Of a DNA stretch of 6,110 nucleotides, positions 1 to 6,074 are shown in pieces. The notes under the pieces were generated by a model, which was given only the letters and a program-made list of their open reading frames with translations, was not told the origin of the DNA and ran no database searches. Source of the DNA: Puniceicoccales bacterium (GTDB lineage Bacteria > Verrucomicrobiota > Verrucomicrobiia > Opitutales > UBA953); assembly GCA_031284845.1 (NCBI GenBank), contig JAITXH010000150.1, forward strand, positions 1 to 6,110, given 5' to 3'. The first letter of the stretch is position 1, and each line of letters opens with the position of its first letter. A program made the translations under genes and the position numbers.

Positions 1-1513
1 TGCTTTGTTCGGCGGCGGAAGCGAGCGTTTGCTCTTCGAGGCTCAATTTCACACGTTGCGTTTCAAGAACATCAGTGAAATCAGTCAGCCCTGATTGATA
101 CTTAAAGTTGGCGATGCGAGCATTGTCGGCGGCGATGTTGGTCGCCTTTTTGAGGGTGTCGAGACGCTCAGCGGCAGAGCGGACGGCGAAAAGCGCGTCT
201 TCGACTTCGCCGAGAGCGTTGAGCACGGCTACTTCATATTCGATGACGGCTTGTTTTTGAATCTCGGTGGAGATGTCTATGTTCTGCGAGATGCGCCAGC
301 CGTTGAAAATGGGCTGGGTCAAGCCGGCGAGGACGCTGCCGACAGTCGCCTCGGGGCTGAAAAGATTACCGGCCTTGAGCGCCTCAATGCCAATCGCACC
401 GGAAAGGTTGATCGTGGGATACCATTCGCGCTCGGTGGACTTGCGGCGGAGCGACGCGGCAATCGCGGCTTTCGAGGCGGCACCGATGTCGGGCCGACGG
501 CTGAGAACCACGGCGGGGACGCCAGGTTTCAGGTCTGCGGCAGGGGCGACGGGAAGCGTGGCGAGTGCCTTGTCAGCATCGGTGGCATTCTCGGGGAGAG
601 TGACGGAAGATTTTGTATCCAGCACGGAATCAAGCGCACCGGGAGTTTTTCCGGCGAGAATGGCGAGGCGGATACGGGCTTGCTCAATCTCATGACGGAT
701 GGGCGGAAGCGCGGCGCGGGCTTGCGCAAGGCTGCTCGTGGCTTGTTGCGCCTCGAAGGCGTCCCCGGTGCCGGTCTCTTCGCGCCATTTGGAGATGCGG
801 GCGGTCTCTTCACGGGTGTCAACGTTGCGCCCGATGACACCGAGGCGGGCCTCGGCTTCGCGAAGGAGGACGTAGGTCTCCGCGATTTCAGCGACGAGGG
901 AAATCTGCGCGCCCCGGAAATTCTCCTCGGTCACGGCGATCTCGGCGGTAGCCGCATCCGTGGAGGCACGATACTTGCCGAAGAGGTCTATCTCCCAGGT
1001 GGCGGCGAAACCGGCGGTGTAAAGGTCACTCGAAGTCGTCCGATGGGTAACCTTGTGGTCGCGGCGGTAATTCTGGCGCGCATCCAGGTAGCCGTTAATC
1101 GTGGGCAACAGGTTGGCACGTTCAAGGCCGCGACGGGCACGGGCCTCAGCGACACGGGAAAGCATGCTCCGCAGATCCGGGCTGCTGTAGAGAGCGGCGG
1201 TGACGATTTGTTCAAGCACGGGGTCGTTGAACTGTTTCGCCCAAACAGAGAGCAAAAGGCGGTCTGTACCGGCCTTTGAGGGAAGCTCCCGGTCAAAAAG
1301 CGCCCGCTGTTCGTCCGTCGGTTCGGCAAGCGGAACGGCATTGTTCTTCGCCGTGGTTCCGGGGTGGTTACGCCACGAGGGCTGGACTTTCACGCTTCTG
1401 CGTAGATCCTCTCGGGTCTCGGAGACGGCGTCATCCTTAGAGCAGGCGGTGATGGAGAGCACTGCGGCTGCAGCCAGCAGGCGCGTAATTGAGGCGGAAA
1501 AAGACGAGTTCAT
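1..1513 (-). CDS. RND efflux outer-membrane factor lipoprotein (NodT/OprM/TolC-like), C-terminus cut by window edge
   Basis: This is the outer-membrane channel of a tripartite efflux pump. In this family it forms a trimeric beta-barrel plus periplasmic alpha-barrel that docks with an RND transporter and its adaptor. The reading frame is open for 504 codons from the ATG at 1513 to the left edge, close to full family length, so only the tail is missing. An in-frame stop at 1529-1531 and the absence of other starts fix this ATG; no Shine-Dalgarno is visible. Residues 1-24 are a lipoprotein signal with lipobox I-T-A-C (Cys24). Family landmarks in order: WAKQFNDPVL (91-100), TWEIDLFGKYR (172-182), AETYVLLREAEARL (211-224), LSRRPDIGAA (337-346), YPTINLSGAIG (365-375), PIFNGWR (401-407), LGEVEDAL (434-441), YQSGLTDFTDVLETQ (472-486). 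The internal repeat (WEIDLFGK and PIFNGWR regions) is as expected for OMFs. Its pump partners are not in view, and the substrate cannot be inferred. Confidence 0.93.
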   Translation of the reverse strand, partial: MNSSFSASITRLLAAAAVLSITACSKDDAVSETREDLRRSVKVQPSWRNHPGTTAKNNAVPLAEPTDEQRALFDRELPSKAGTDRLLLSVWAKQFNDPVLEQIVTAALYSSPDLRSMLSRVAEARARRGLERANLLPTINGYLDARQNYRRDHKVTHRTTSSDLYTAGFAATWEIDLFGKYRASTDAATAEIAVTEENFRGAQISLVAEIAETYVLLREAEARLGVIGRNVDTREETARISKWREETGTGDAFEAQQATSSLAQARAALPPIRHEIEQARIRLAILAGKTPGALDSVLDTKSSVTLPENATDADKALATLPVAPAADLKPGVPAVVLSRRPDIGAASKAAIAASLRRKSTEREWYPTINLSGAIGIEALKAGNLFSPEATVGSVLAGLTQPIFNGWRISQNIDISTEIQKQAVIEYEVAVLNALGEVEDALFAVRSAAERLDTLKKATNIAADNARIANFKYQSGLTDFTDVLETQRVKLSLEEQTLASAAEQS

Positions 1514-1616
1514 GTTCGAATGAGTAGTTTATAGAGAAGGTGTTTAGTCGTGGAGAGAGCTTGGGCAAAAGCATTCCATTGGCAACAGGTTTTTTCACAT
1601 AATTTTAAACAAAATT

Positions 1617-1643
1617 TCCGGTCCTTTTTCCGTTTTTACCGGA
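1617..1643. promoter_or_regulatory. Spaced inverted repeat upstream of the OMF gene
   Basis: TCCGGT (1617-1622) and ACCGGA (1638-1643) are perfect inverted copies separated by 15 T-rich bases. The site lies about 105 bases upstream of the OMF start, in the divergent intergenic region. It could be a regulator operator or a weak hairpin. A 6-bp match with this spacing can arise by chance, so the assignment is tentative. Confidence 0.25.
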
Positions 1644-1715
1644 TGTCGCAGAACCTCGAAAAGAGCATAAAAAAACAAAAAGCGCATGTTATAAAATCGC
1701 TGACAAAGCACTTTT

Positions 1716-1770
1716 TGTGAACAACTCCGCGAACAACCTGTGAGCAAGCCGGGGGTAAATTGTGAACAAC
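1716..1770 (+). repeat. Helically phased direct repeats TGTGAACAAC in the nrdD upstream region
   Basis: There are four related 10-mers: TGTGAACAAC at 1716-1725, CGCGAACAAC at 1728-1737, TGTGAGCAAG at 1739-1748 and TGTGAACAAC at 1761-1770. The starts are 12, 11 and 22 bases apart, that is about one, one and two helical turns, so all copies face the same side of the DNA. The first and last copies extend to TTGTGAACAA, an imperfect palindrome (TTGT-GA-ACAA). This is the arrangement expected of cooperative binding sites for a regulator upstream of nrdD. I cannot name the regulator: the motif matches neither the NrdR box nor an FNR site, and differs at two bases from a DnaA box (TGTGGATAA). Confidence 0.45.
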
Positions 1771-1858
1771 CAAGTATTCATTTTTCTAATAGTCCTGAAA
1801 AGTTTCCTTCTCATCTCGTCCGAAATTTGTTTTTCCTCTGGCCTTTTCATTCCACCTT

Positions 1859-1889
1859 TTGAATGTAACCGCCCGTTACACGATTTAAT
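1859..1889 (+). promoter_or_regulatory. Candidate nrdD promoter with palindrome in a long spacer
   Basis: TTGAAT (1859-1864) and TTTAAT (1884-1889) resemble -35 and -10 hexamers separated by 19 bases. This would place transcription start near 1896, about 16 bases before the nrdD ATG. A perfect 6-bp inverted repeat, TGTAAC-CGCCC-GTTACA (1864-1880), fills most of the spacer. Operators between the hexamers of a 19-bp-spacer promoter are typical of MerR-family activators, but a repressor operator or a small leader hairpin would look the same. The hexamers are imperfect and the promoter is inferred only from the sequence. Confidence 0.3.
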
Positions 1890-1911
1890 CCGCGCTCCAA
1901 GTTTCACCGCC

Positions 1912-4434
1912 ATGCCACCTGTCACCGTGCCTTCCACGCCCGCCTCCACCACGTCCACGCATTCCGCTCGTCACGCTCACGCCGCCGTTCCCGCGGCATC
2001 TGCCGCTGCACCGCACCCGCCGCGCCCGCAGGCTCACGCCGCCGCTCTCCCGCCCTACGCGCCAGCCGTGCCGCGCCAGCCCGTCGGCGCCAGCTACATC
2101 CTCAAGCGCGACGGACGAAAGGAAATTTTCTACATCGAGAAAATTATCAACGCCATCCGCCGCGCCGTCTTCGCCTCGGGCATCTACGACAACTCGCTCC
2201 CCGAAATCGCCGGCGCCAACGTCGCCGCCGCCATCCAGGAGCGTTTCCGCGAGGAGGTCCCCTCCGTCGAGCAGATCCAGGATCTCGTCGAAGAGACCCT
2301 CGCCGGCATGGGCCGCTTCGAGGTCGCCAAGACCTACATCCTCTACCGGCAGGAGCGCAGCCGCGTGCGCGATTCCAAGTCCCGGCTCATGCAAACCCTC
2401 GACGGCATCGTCGCCACCGACGATTCCACCAGCGACCTGCGCCGCGAAAACGCCAACGTGGACGGCAACACCGCCATGGGGGCTATGCTTAAATTCGGTT
2501 CCGAAAGCTCGAAGGAATTTTCCCGCACCGTCCTGCTCAACCCCACCCACATGGGCGCTCACGACGCCGGGGACATCCACATCCACGACCTCGATTTTCT
2601 CCCCATGGGCACCCTCACTTGCTGCCAGATAGACATCCTCGAACTTTTCGAGAATGGCTTTTCCACCGGCCACGGCAGCATCCGCCCCCCCAACAGCATC
2701 AAGACTGCTGCCAACCTCGCCGCCATCGTCCTCCAATCCAATCAAAACGAGCAACACGGCGGTCAAAGCATCCCCAACTTCGACTACGCCATGGCCCCCG
2801 CCGTCGCCCGCACCCAGCGCAACGGCTTCCTCACGAACCTCCTCAAGTTCCTCAAATTCGACGGCCAGCTCGTGGACGCCGCCGCGCTCAAGGCCAGTTT
2901 CGCTGACTGGGAAGCGCTCTCCCCCGAACACCGCGCCACCTACCCCAAGCCACCGCTCCCGGAGACCGTCCGCTCCCTCGCCGTGGCCCTCCACGCCCAC
3001 GCCCCCCGGCTCAACGAAGACGCCCTCAACACCATCTTTGAAGTCACCGCCGCAGACACCTTCCGCGACACCCATCAGGCGATGGAAGCGTTCATCCACA
3101 ACTTAAACACCATGCACTCCCGCGCCGGAGCGCAGGTGCCCTTCACCTCGGTCAACTTCGGCACCGACACCTCCCCCGAAGGCCGCCTCGCCACTGCCGC
3201 CATCCTCAAAGCCGTCTGGAACGGCATGGGAAAAGGCGAGACCCCCATCTTCCCCATCACCATTTTCAAGGTCAAAGAAGGTGTAAACTTCAACGAGACC
3301 GACCCCAACTACGACCTCTTCAAAGAGGCCATGAAAGTCTCCGCCAAGCGTCTCTTCCCGAACTTCGTCTTCATAGACGCCCCGTTCAACCTCCAATACT
3401 ACAAGCCCGGCGACTACCGCACCGAGATCGCCACCATGGGTTGCCGCACGCGGACGATTTCCTCCATCTTCCCCGAAAGCAACGGGCGCATCACTTCGCG
3501 CGGCAATCTTTCCTTCACCACGATTAACCTGCCCTCCATCGGCATCAAGCACGGCATCGCTCTGGGCACCCGCGCCGCCGCCGATATGACCGGCTTCTAT
3601 CAGGAGTTGGACGAAAAAATCAATCTCGTCGCCACGCAGCTTCTGGAGCGTTACGAGATTCAGGCCAACAAGACTCCGCGCCACTTCCCCTTCCTCATGG
3701 GGCAAGGCATCTGGATGGGCGCAAAAGGGCTGCGCCCGGACACGCCGTTGCGCGAAGTCATCCGGCACGGCACGCTCTCCTTCGGCTTCATCGGTCTCGC
3801 CGAGACGCTCACCGCTCTCCTTGGCGAACACCACGGGGCCAGCCCCCGTGCGCAGATGCTCGGTTTCCAAATCGTTTCCCACATGCGCAAACGGGCCGAC
3901 GAGCTTGCCGAAAAGCACCAACTCAACTTTTCGCTTTTGGCCACGCCCGCCGAGGGGATTGCGGGGCGCTTCACGGCCATAGACAAAAAGCGTTACGGGG
4001 TGCTCCCCGGCATCACCGACCGCGACTACTACACGAACTCGTTTCATGTTCCGGTGTATCAGCCCATCGGGGCCTTTGAGAAAATCGAACTGGAGGCACC
4101 GTATCACTCGCTTTGCAATGCCGGGCACATCACGTATATTGAGATGGACGGTTCCCCGTTAGACAACTTAGCGGCCTTTGAAGCGGTGATTCGCAAGATG
4201 AAGGAAAGCGGCATTGGTTACGGCAGCGTAAACCATCCCGTGGACCGCGACCCGGCGTGCGGCTACACGGGTATCATTCATGATGCCTGCCCCAAGTGCG
4301 GGCGGCACGAAAATGACGGCGGGCCGAAGTTTGAGCGGATTCGGCGCATCACGGGTTATTTAGTGGGTGCGATGGATCGTTGGAACAACGCCAAGTTCAG
4401 TGAAGAGCGGGATCGTGTGCGCCACAAGATGTAG
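1912..4434 (+). CDS. nrdD: Anaerobic (class III) ribonucleoside-triphosphate reductase with ATP-cone
   Basis: This cytoplasmic glycyl-radical enzyme reduces ribonucleoside triphosphates to deoxyribonucleotides without oxygen. The protein has 840 residues. Residues 2-59 are an Ala/Pro/His/Ser-rich, apparently disordered extension. Residues 61-155 are an ATP-cone (YILKRDGRKE...TYILYRQERSR), the allosteric ATP/dATP site. The catalytic barrel follows: Cys237/Cys238 in GTLTCCQID, STGHGSIRPP (251-260), SNQNEQHGGQS (276-286), and the probable thiyl-radical Cys511 in MGCRTR. C-terminal landmarks are SLCNAGHI (733-740), NHPVDRDPACGYTG (774-787), zinc-site CPKC (793-796) and the glycyl-radical motif RITGYL with Gly815. 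Only three zinc-site cysteines are visible (783, 793, 796); a nearby His (775, 790 or 799) may be the fourth ligand. The ATG at 1912 is chosen because coding composition begins there. No Shine-Dalgarno is visible, and a GTG at 2068 would give a family-typical start just before the ATP-cone. The radical activase NrdG is not encoded next to it in this window. Confidence 0.96.
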   Translation: MPPVTVPSTPASTTSTHSARHAHAAVPAASAAAPHPPRPQAHAAALPPYAPAVPRQPVGASYILKRDGRKEIFYIEKIINAIRRAVFASGIYDNSLPEIAGANVAAAIQERFREEVPSVEQIQDLVEETLAGMGRFEVAKTYILYRQERSRVRDSKSRLMQTLDGIVATDDSTSDLRRENANVDGNTAMGAMLKFGSESSKEFSRTVLLNPTHMGAHDAGDIHIHDLDFLPMGTLTCCQIDILELFENGFSTGHGSIRPPNSIKTAANLAAIVLQSNQNEQHGGQSIPNFDYAMAPAVARTQRNGFLTNLLKFLKFDGQLVDAAALKASFADWEALSPEHRATYPKPPLPETVRSLAVALHAHAPRLNEDALNTIFEVTAADTFRDTHQAMEAFIHNLNTMHSRAGAQVPFTSVNFGTDTSPEGRLATAAILKAVWNGMGKGETPIFPITIFKVKEGVNFNETDPNYDLFKEAMKVSAKRLFPNFVFIDAPFNLQYYKPGDYRTEIATMGCRTRTISSIFPESNGRITSRGNLSFTTINLPSIGIKHGIALGTRAAADMTGFYQELDEKINLVATQLLERYEIQANKTPRHFPFLMGQGIWMGAKGLRPDTPLREVIRHGTLSFGFIGLAETLTALLGEHHGASPRAQMLGFQIVSHMRKRADELAEKHQLNFSLLATPAEGIAGRFTAIDKKRYGVLPGITDRDYYTNSFHVPVYQPIGAFEKIELEAPYHSLCNAGHITYIEMDGSPLDNLAAFEAVIRKMKESGIGYGSVNHPVDRDPACGYTGIIHDACPKCGRHENDGGPKFERIRRITGYLVGAMDRWNNAKFSEERDRVRHKM

Positions 4435-4441
4435 AGTAGAG

Positions 4442-4500
4442 CCACAAAAGCGCACAAAAGATCACAAAAGAAAAATGTAAAAGTGAATCTTCTTTTGTGG
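4442..4500. repeat. CACAAAAG 10-bp-period repeat with inverted closing arm
   Basis: Just after the nrdD stop, the 8-mer CACAAAAG occurs three times at an exact 10-base period (4443-4450, 4453-4460, 4463-4470). An inverted copy closes the block: TTCTTTTGTG at 4490-4499 is the perfect complement of CACAAAAGAA at 4463-4472, leaving a 17-nt loop. The inverted arm could pair with any of the three units, so several alternative hairpins are possible. I have an impression of similar unit-plus-inverted-unit repeats in intergenic regions of other bacterial genomes, including Verrucomicrobiota. A role in transcript ending or 3' stabilisation of nrdD mRNA is possible, but there is no trailing T run. Confidence 0.7.
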
Positions 4501-4506
4501 GTGAAA

Positions 4507-4532
4507 GGTCTTGGGGTCGTAGGGTCTCGGGG
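4507..4532. repeat. GGTC 8-bp-period direct repeat
   Basis: GGTCTTGG, GGTCGTAG and GGTCTCGG follow each other without gaps at 4507-4530, followed by GG: three 8-base units with GGTC fixed and the next bases variable. A further GGTCTTAG occurs about 30 bases downstream (4558-4565), directly before the inverted-repeat element. No inverted partner is visible. The function is unknown; it may be the remnant of another amplifying intergenic repeat. Confidence 0.5.
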
Positions 4533-4565
4533 AAAAGTATAATTCCGGGGTGTCGCAGGTCTTAG

Positions 4566-4732
4566 TTTGACCACGGATTACACGGATAGGAAAAGGATAA
4601 AAGGATTTTCGAAATGAACCTCTCAAGAATAAAAGAATAAATTCTTATGAGCCGTCGCGAGTTCAACGGACGATTTCAAGAGGGGAAATCCGTTTTATCC
4701 GGTAGAAAAAATCCGTGCAATCCGTGGTTAAA
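4566..4732. repeat. 167-bp inverted-repeat (MITE-like) element, ACCACGGATT family
   Basis: The left end (4566-4587, TTTGACCACGGATT then ACACGGAT) and the inverted right end (4732-4711) match at 20 of 22 bases. Inside these, GGATAAAAGGATTT (4595-4608) matches the inverted right segment GGATAAAACGGATTT (4700-4686) with one extra base. Each arm is itself made of repeated GGAT words (starts 4575, 4584, 4595, 4603 on the left). The 77-base centre contains a small palindrome AAGAAT-AA-ATTCTT (4633-4646). No transposase is encoded, so mobilisation, if any, would be in trans. The right arm overlaps and encodes the end of the small minus-strand gene. No obvious target-site duplication flanks it (TTAG on the left, GAGA on the right). 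Confidence 0.75.
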
Positions 4733-4984
4733 AGAGAACTTATCAACATCATAGTCAAAACGTTGTTCTTTTTTCGGCAATTCTGTAAAAATAATGATAC
4801 CTTTCCCATCGGACATTATTTCTCTTGTCGCCGTGATTTCCTGGTCGCAAAGAATGAAGAACGTAGTAATTTTTTCATCAAGATATTTCAAAATATCTTT
4901 AATACTTCTTTGTTCAGCAGATAAAAGAGTTTGAATAAGATGAATTATGTGAACTCCACGAAGTTTTGAAGAATAGTTTTTCAT
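4676..4984 (-). CDS. Small protein: truncated paralogue of the upstream secreted protein, ending in repeat-element sequence
   Basis: This 102-residue reading frame starts at an ATG overlapping the stop of the upstream gene (ATGA), an arrangement typical of translational coupling. It has no signal peptide. Residues 21-84 align with residues 80-143 of the upstream 359-residue protein. LSAEQRS matches LSAQEKS, ITATREIMSDG matches VTATKKIISDG, a Pro follows at the same distance, and both segments end in FS. Similarity stops at Ser84. Codon 85 begins at 4732, exactly the right end of the inverted-repeat element, and residues 85-102 (NHGLHGFFLPDKTDFPS region) plus the stop come from that element. 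It lacks both the secretion signal and the C-terminal two thirds of its paralogue, so it is probably a decaying duplicate, although it may still be translated. No function can be assigned. Confidence 0.55.
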   Translation of the reverse strand: MKNYSSKLRGVHIIHLIQTLLSAEQRSIKDILKYLDEKITTFFILCDQEITATREIMSDGKGIIIFTELPKKEQRFDYDVDKFSFNHGLHGFFLPDKTDFPS

Positions 4985-6060
4985 TTTTGTTGTTCTTGAG
5001 GTATTTTCCCTTTCTTGACCAACGCTTCTAACGCTGTTGCCAACGACTCCTCTAAATTGTCACTGATCCCGTCTGCCTCATAAATGATGCCTTTTCGATT
5101 ATCCTGAACGACCGAGCCAACAGGAATTTTTATCAGAAAATTTTCATTTTTAAGAGCTTGGTTTATTACGATACTTTTTTCGGAAACAATCATCCGATGC
5201 TGCACCTTACTTTCGAGTTTCACGCCATCGTTCATGACTATTTCACCCTCCAGGACAATTGGAATCCAGATTCCATTGATAATTTTTGCCTTTTTTACTT
5301 CCCACATGATAGTTCTTTCCTCATTGCCCAAGGTTCCATCGGCCCTACTCATGCGTTTAAACACCTCTTTTCGGACAACGTATCCATTCTTATCCAACGT
5401 GTATACTGTTCTTTCTCTCGGAGAAATTTTGAATATAATTTTGATACTATGATTCTCTGACTCCATTGTAACATTCTCCGATAGTCCAAGCAAATTGACA
5501 AATGGGACTTTGCTCACGGAAGCATAAAAAAAACTGATATATTCATCCGCACCTCCTCCTCCCAAAAATGGACCGCTATCTATCGCACAAAATGGTTTGG
5601 TGTCATACGGTAAATTTGCAAAGGGCATGGCAGAGAAAAGGTCAGAATCCAGCTTCCCCCCTGACTTGGGCCATCCCGCAACAAGAGAGATGGAAGTTCC
5701 GTCCGAGATTATCTTCTTCGTTGCGGTAACTTTTTTCGTATATTTACTTGAGCTTAGAGAGAAGATGTCTGCATTTTTCCCCTTAAAGTCCCAAACTATT
5801 TTCGACTTTTCTTGCGCGGATAAGTTCCCATGGCCAATCTCCTCACATTCATACGAAAGTGATAGATTATCGGGAAGCAAATTATTTGAAATTATCCTTT
5901 CCCGAAAAGCACGAAAAGACTCCTTTTCCACCGACCCAAGCGAATCAGCGAAAGAAATCGTGATAGGGAATAATATATAGAAAAACAAGAGCACAAAGGA
6001 ATCTATCCGAAAGTGATGGAAAAACGTAAACAATGGCATTTTTTTAGTAAATATAATCAT
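4981..6060 (-). CDS. Secreted/periplasmic protein of unrecognised family
   Basis: This is a complete 359-residue protein that I do not recognise as a named family. The N-terminus has basic residues (Lys6, Lys7, Arg18), then a hydrophobic core at about 21-37 and a likely signal peptidase I site after SFA (residue 38), so the protein is exported. The mature part looks beta-rich: alternating strands around 84-130 with ATKKIISDG, a glycine-rich turn GGGGAD (167-172), strands at 206-230 and 250-275 with NGIWIPIV (262-269), and a final IPVGSVVQD...GIIYEADG segment (312-331). An acidic helix and a lysine-rich tail follow. The strand-rich layout ending in a P-x-G-x-x-V-x-D-like strand reminds me of LolA-like periplasmic proteins; this is a fold guess only. 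The ATG at 6060 is preferred over Met8 because an AAGAGA lies 8 bases upstream. The gene is AT-rich relative to the OMF and nrdD genes and overlaps its truncated paralogue by four bases. Confidence 0.8.
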   Translation of the reverse strand: MIIFTKKMPLFTFFHHFRIDSFVLLFFYILFPITISFADSLGSVEKESFRAFRERIISNNLLPDNLSLSYECEEIGHGNLSAQEKSKIVWDFKGKNADIFSLSSSKYTKKVTATKKIISDGTSISLVAGWPKSGGKLDSDLFSAMPFANLPYDTKPFCAIDSGPFLGGGGADEYISFFYASVSKVPFVNLLGLSENVTMESENHSIKIIFKISPRERTVYTLDKNGYVVRKEVFKRMSRADGTLGNEERTIMWEVKKAKIINGIWIPIVLEGEIVMNDGVKLESKVQHRMIVSEKSIVINQALKNENFLIKIPVGSVVQDNRKGIIYEADGISDNLEESLATALEALVKKGKIPQEQQK

Positions 6061-6068
6061 TGGAAATT

Positions 6069-6074
6069 TCTCTT
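6069..6074 (-). promoter_or_regulatory. Probable ribosome-binding site of the secreted-protein gene
   Basis: On the minus strand AAGAGA lies 8 bases before the ATG at 6060, a normal Shine-Dalgarno distance with one mismatch to AAGGAGA-like sequences. The alternative ATG at codon 8 has only A/T-rich sequence before it, so this site favours the first ATG. Confidence 0.4.

Larger units (their letters stand above)
1514..1911. other. Divergent intergenic region between the OMF gene and nrdD
   Basis: This 398-base stretch is clearly more AT-rich than the genes on either side and should hold the promoters for both divergent genes. The plus-strand frame of nrdD stays open back to a GTG at 1762. The translation of 1762-1911 (about 50 residues, hydrophobic and Phe/Ser/Leu-rich) does not look like reductase, and the composition changes abruptly to C-rich codons at the ATG at 1912, so I treat it as non-coding leader. 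It contains a spaced inverted repeat (1617-1643), a series of TGTGAACAAC-like direct repeats (1716-1770) and a palindrome (1864-1880), each listed separately. I see no convincing sigma-70 promoter for the OMF gene, no recognisable riboswitch, and no clear NrdR box (consensus acaCwAtATaTwGtgt). Confidence 0.7.
4435..4675. other. Gene-free, repeat-dense region between convergent genes
   Basis: No plausible gene lies between the nrdD stop and the end of the opposing small gene. The region holds three different short-period repeat blocks (listed separately). No classical intrinsic terminator, meaning a GC-rich hairpin followed by a T run, is visible for nrdD. The 10-bp A/T-rich hairpin at 4463-4499 is the nearest candidate for an end-of-transcript structure. 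Confidence 0.7.

Noticed and set aside
95..1279. Long plus-strand open frame (394 codons) opposite the OMF gene
   Set aside because: It is a GC-driven shadow: the minus-strand frame carries all the OMF family motifs and a lipoprotein signal, while this one is Gly/Arg/Ala-rich without recognisable motifs.
1719..1745. GAAC-N8-GAAC / GAAC-N7-GAGC as a LexA (SOS) box
   Set aside because: The alphaproteobacterial LexA site is a GTTC/GAAC direct repeat with a 7-base gap. The best GAAC pair here has an 8-base gap, the other pair has a mismatch, and no inverted TGTTC arm is present.
1762..1911. GTG start at 1762 giving NrdD a hydrophobic, signal-like N-terminus
   Set aside because: NrdD is cytoplasmic, the segment is AT-rich like the intergenic DNA, and coding composition begins at the ATG at 1912.
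1885..3099. Long minus-strand open frame (404 codons) opposite nrdD
   Set aside because: Its Gly/Val/Glu-rich composition is what high-GC third positions of nrdD give on the opposite strand; the nrdD frame has unmistakable motifs. The same applies to the 3103-4128 minus frame.
4463..4499. Intrinsic terminator of nrdD
   Set aside because: The stem is perfect over 10 bp but A/T-rich, has a 17-nt loop and is not followed by a T run, so I list it only as part of the repeat.
4442..4732. CRISPR array
   Set aside because: The units are 8-10 bases with 0-4 base gaps or inverted arms; there are no 25-40 base repeats separated by unique spacers and no cas genes.
5158..5980. Plus-strand frames at 5158-5460, 5234-5452 and 5597-5980
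   Set aside because: All lie antisense to the secreted-protein gene, which has a signal peptide, start context and paralogue supporting it.
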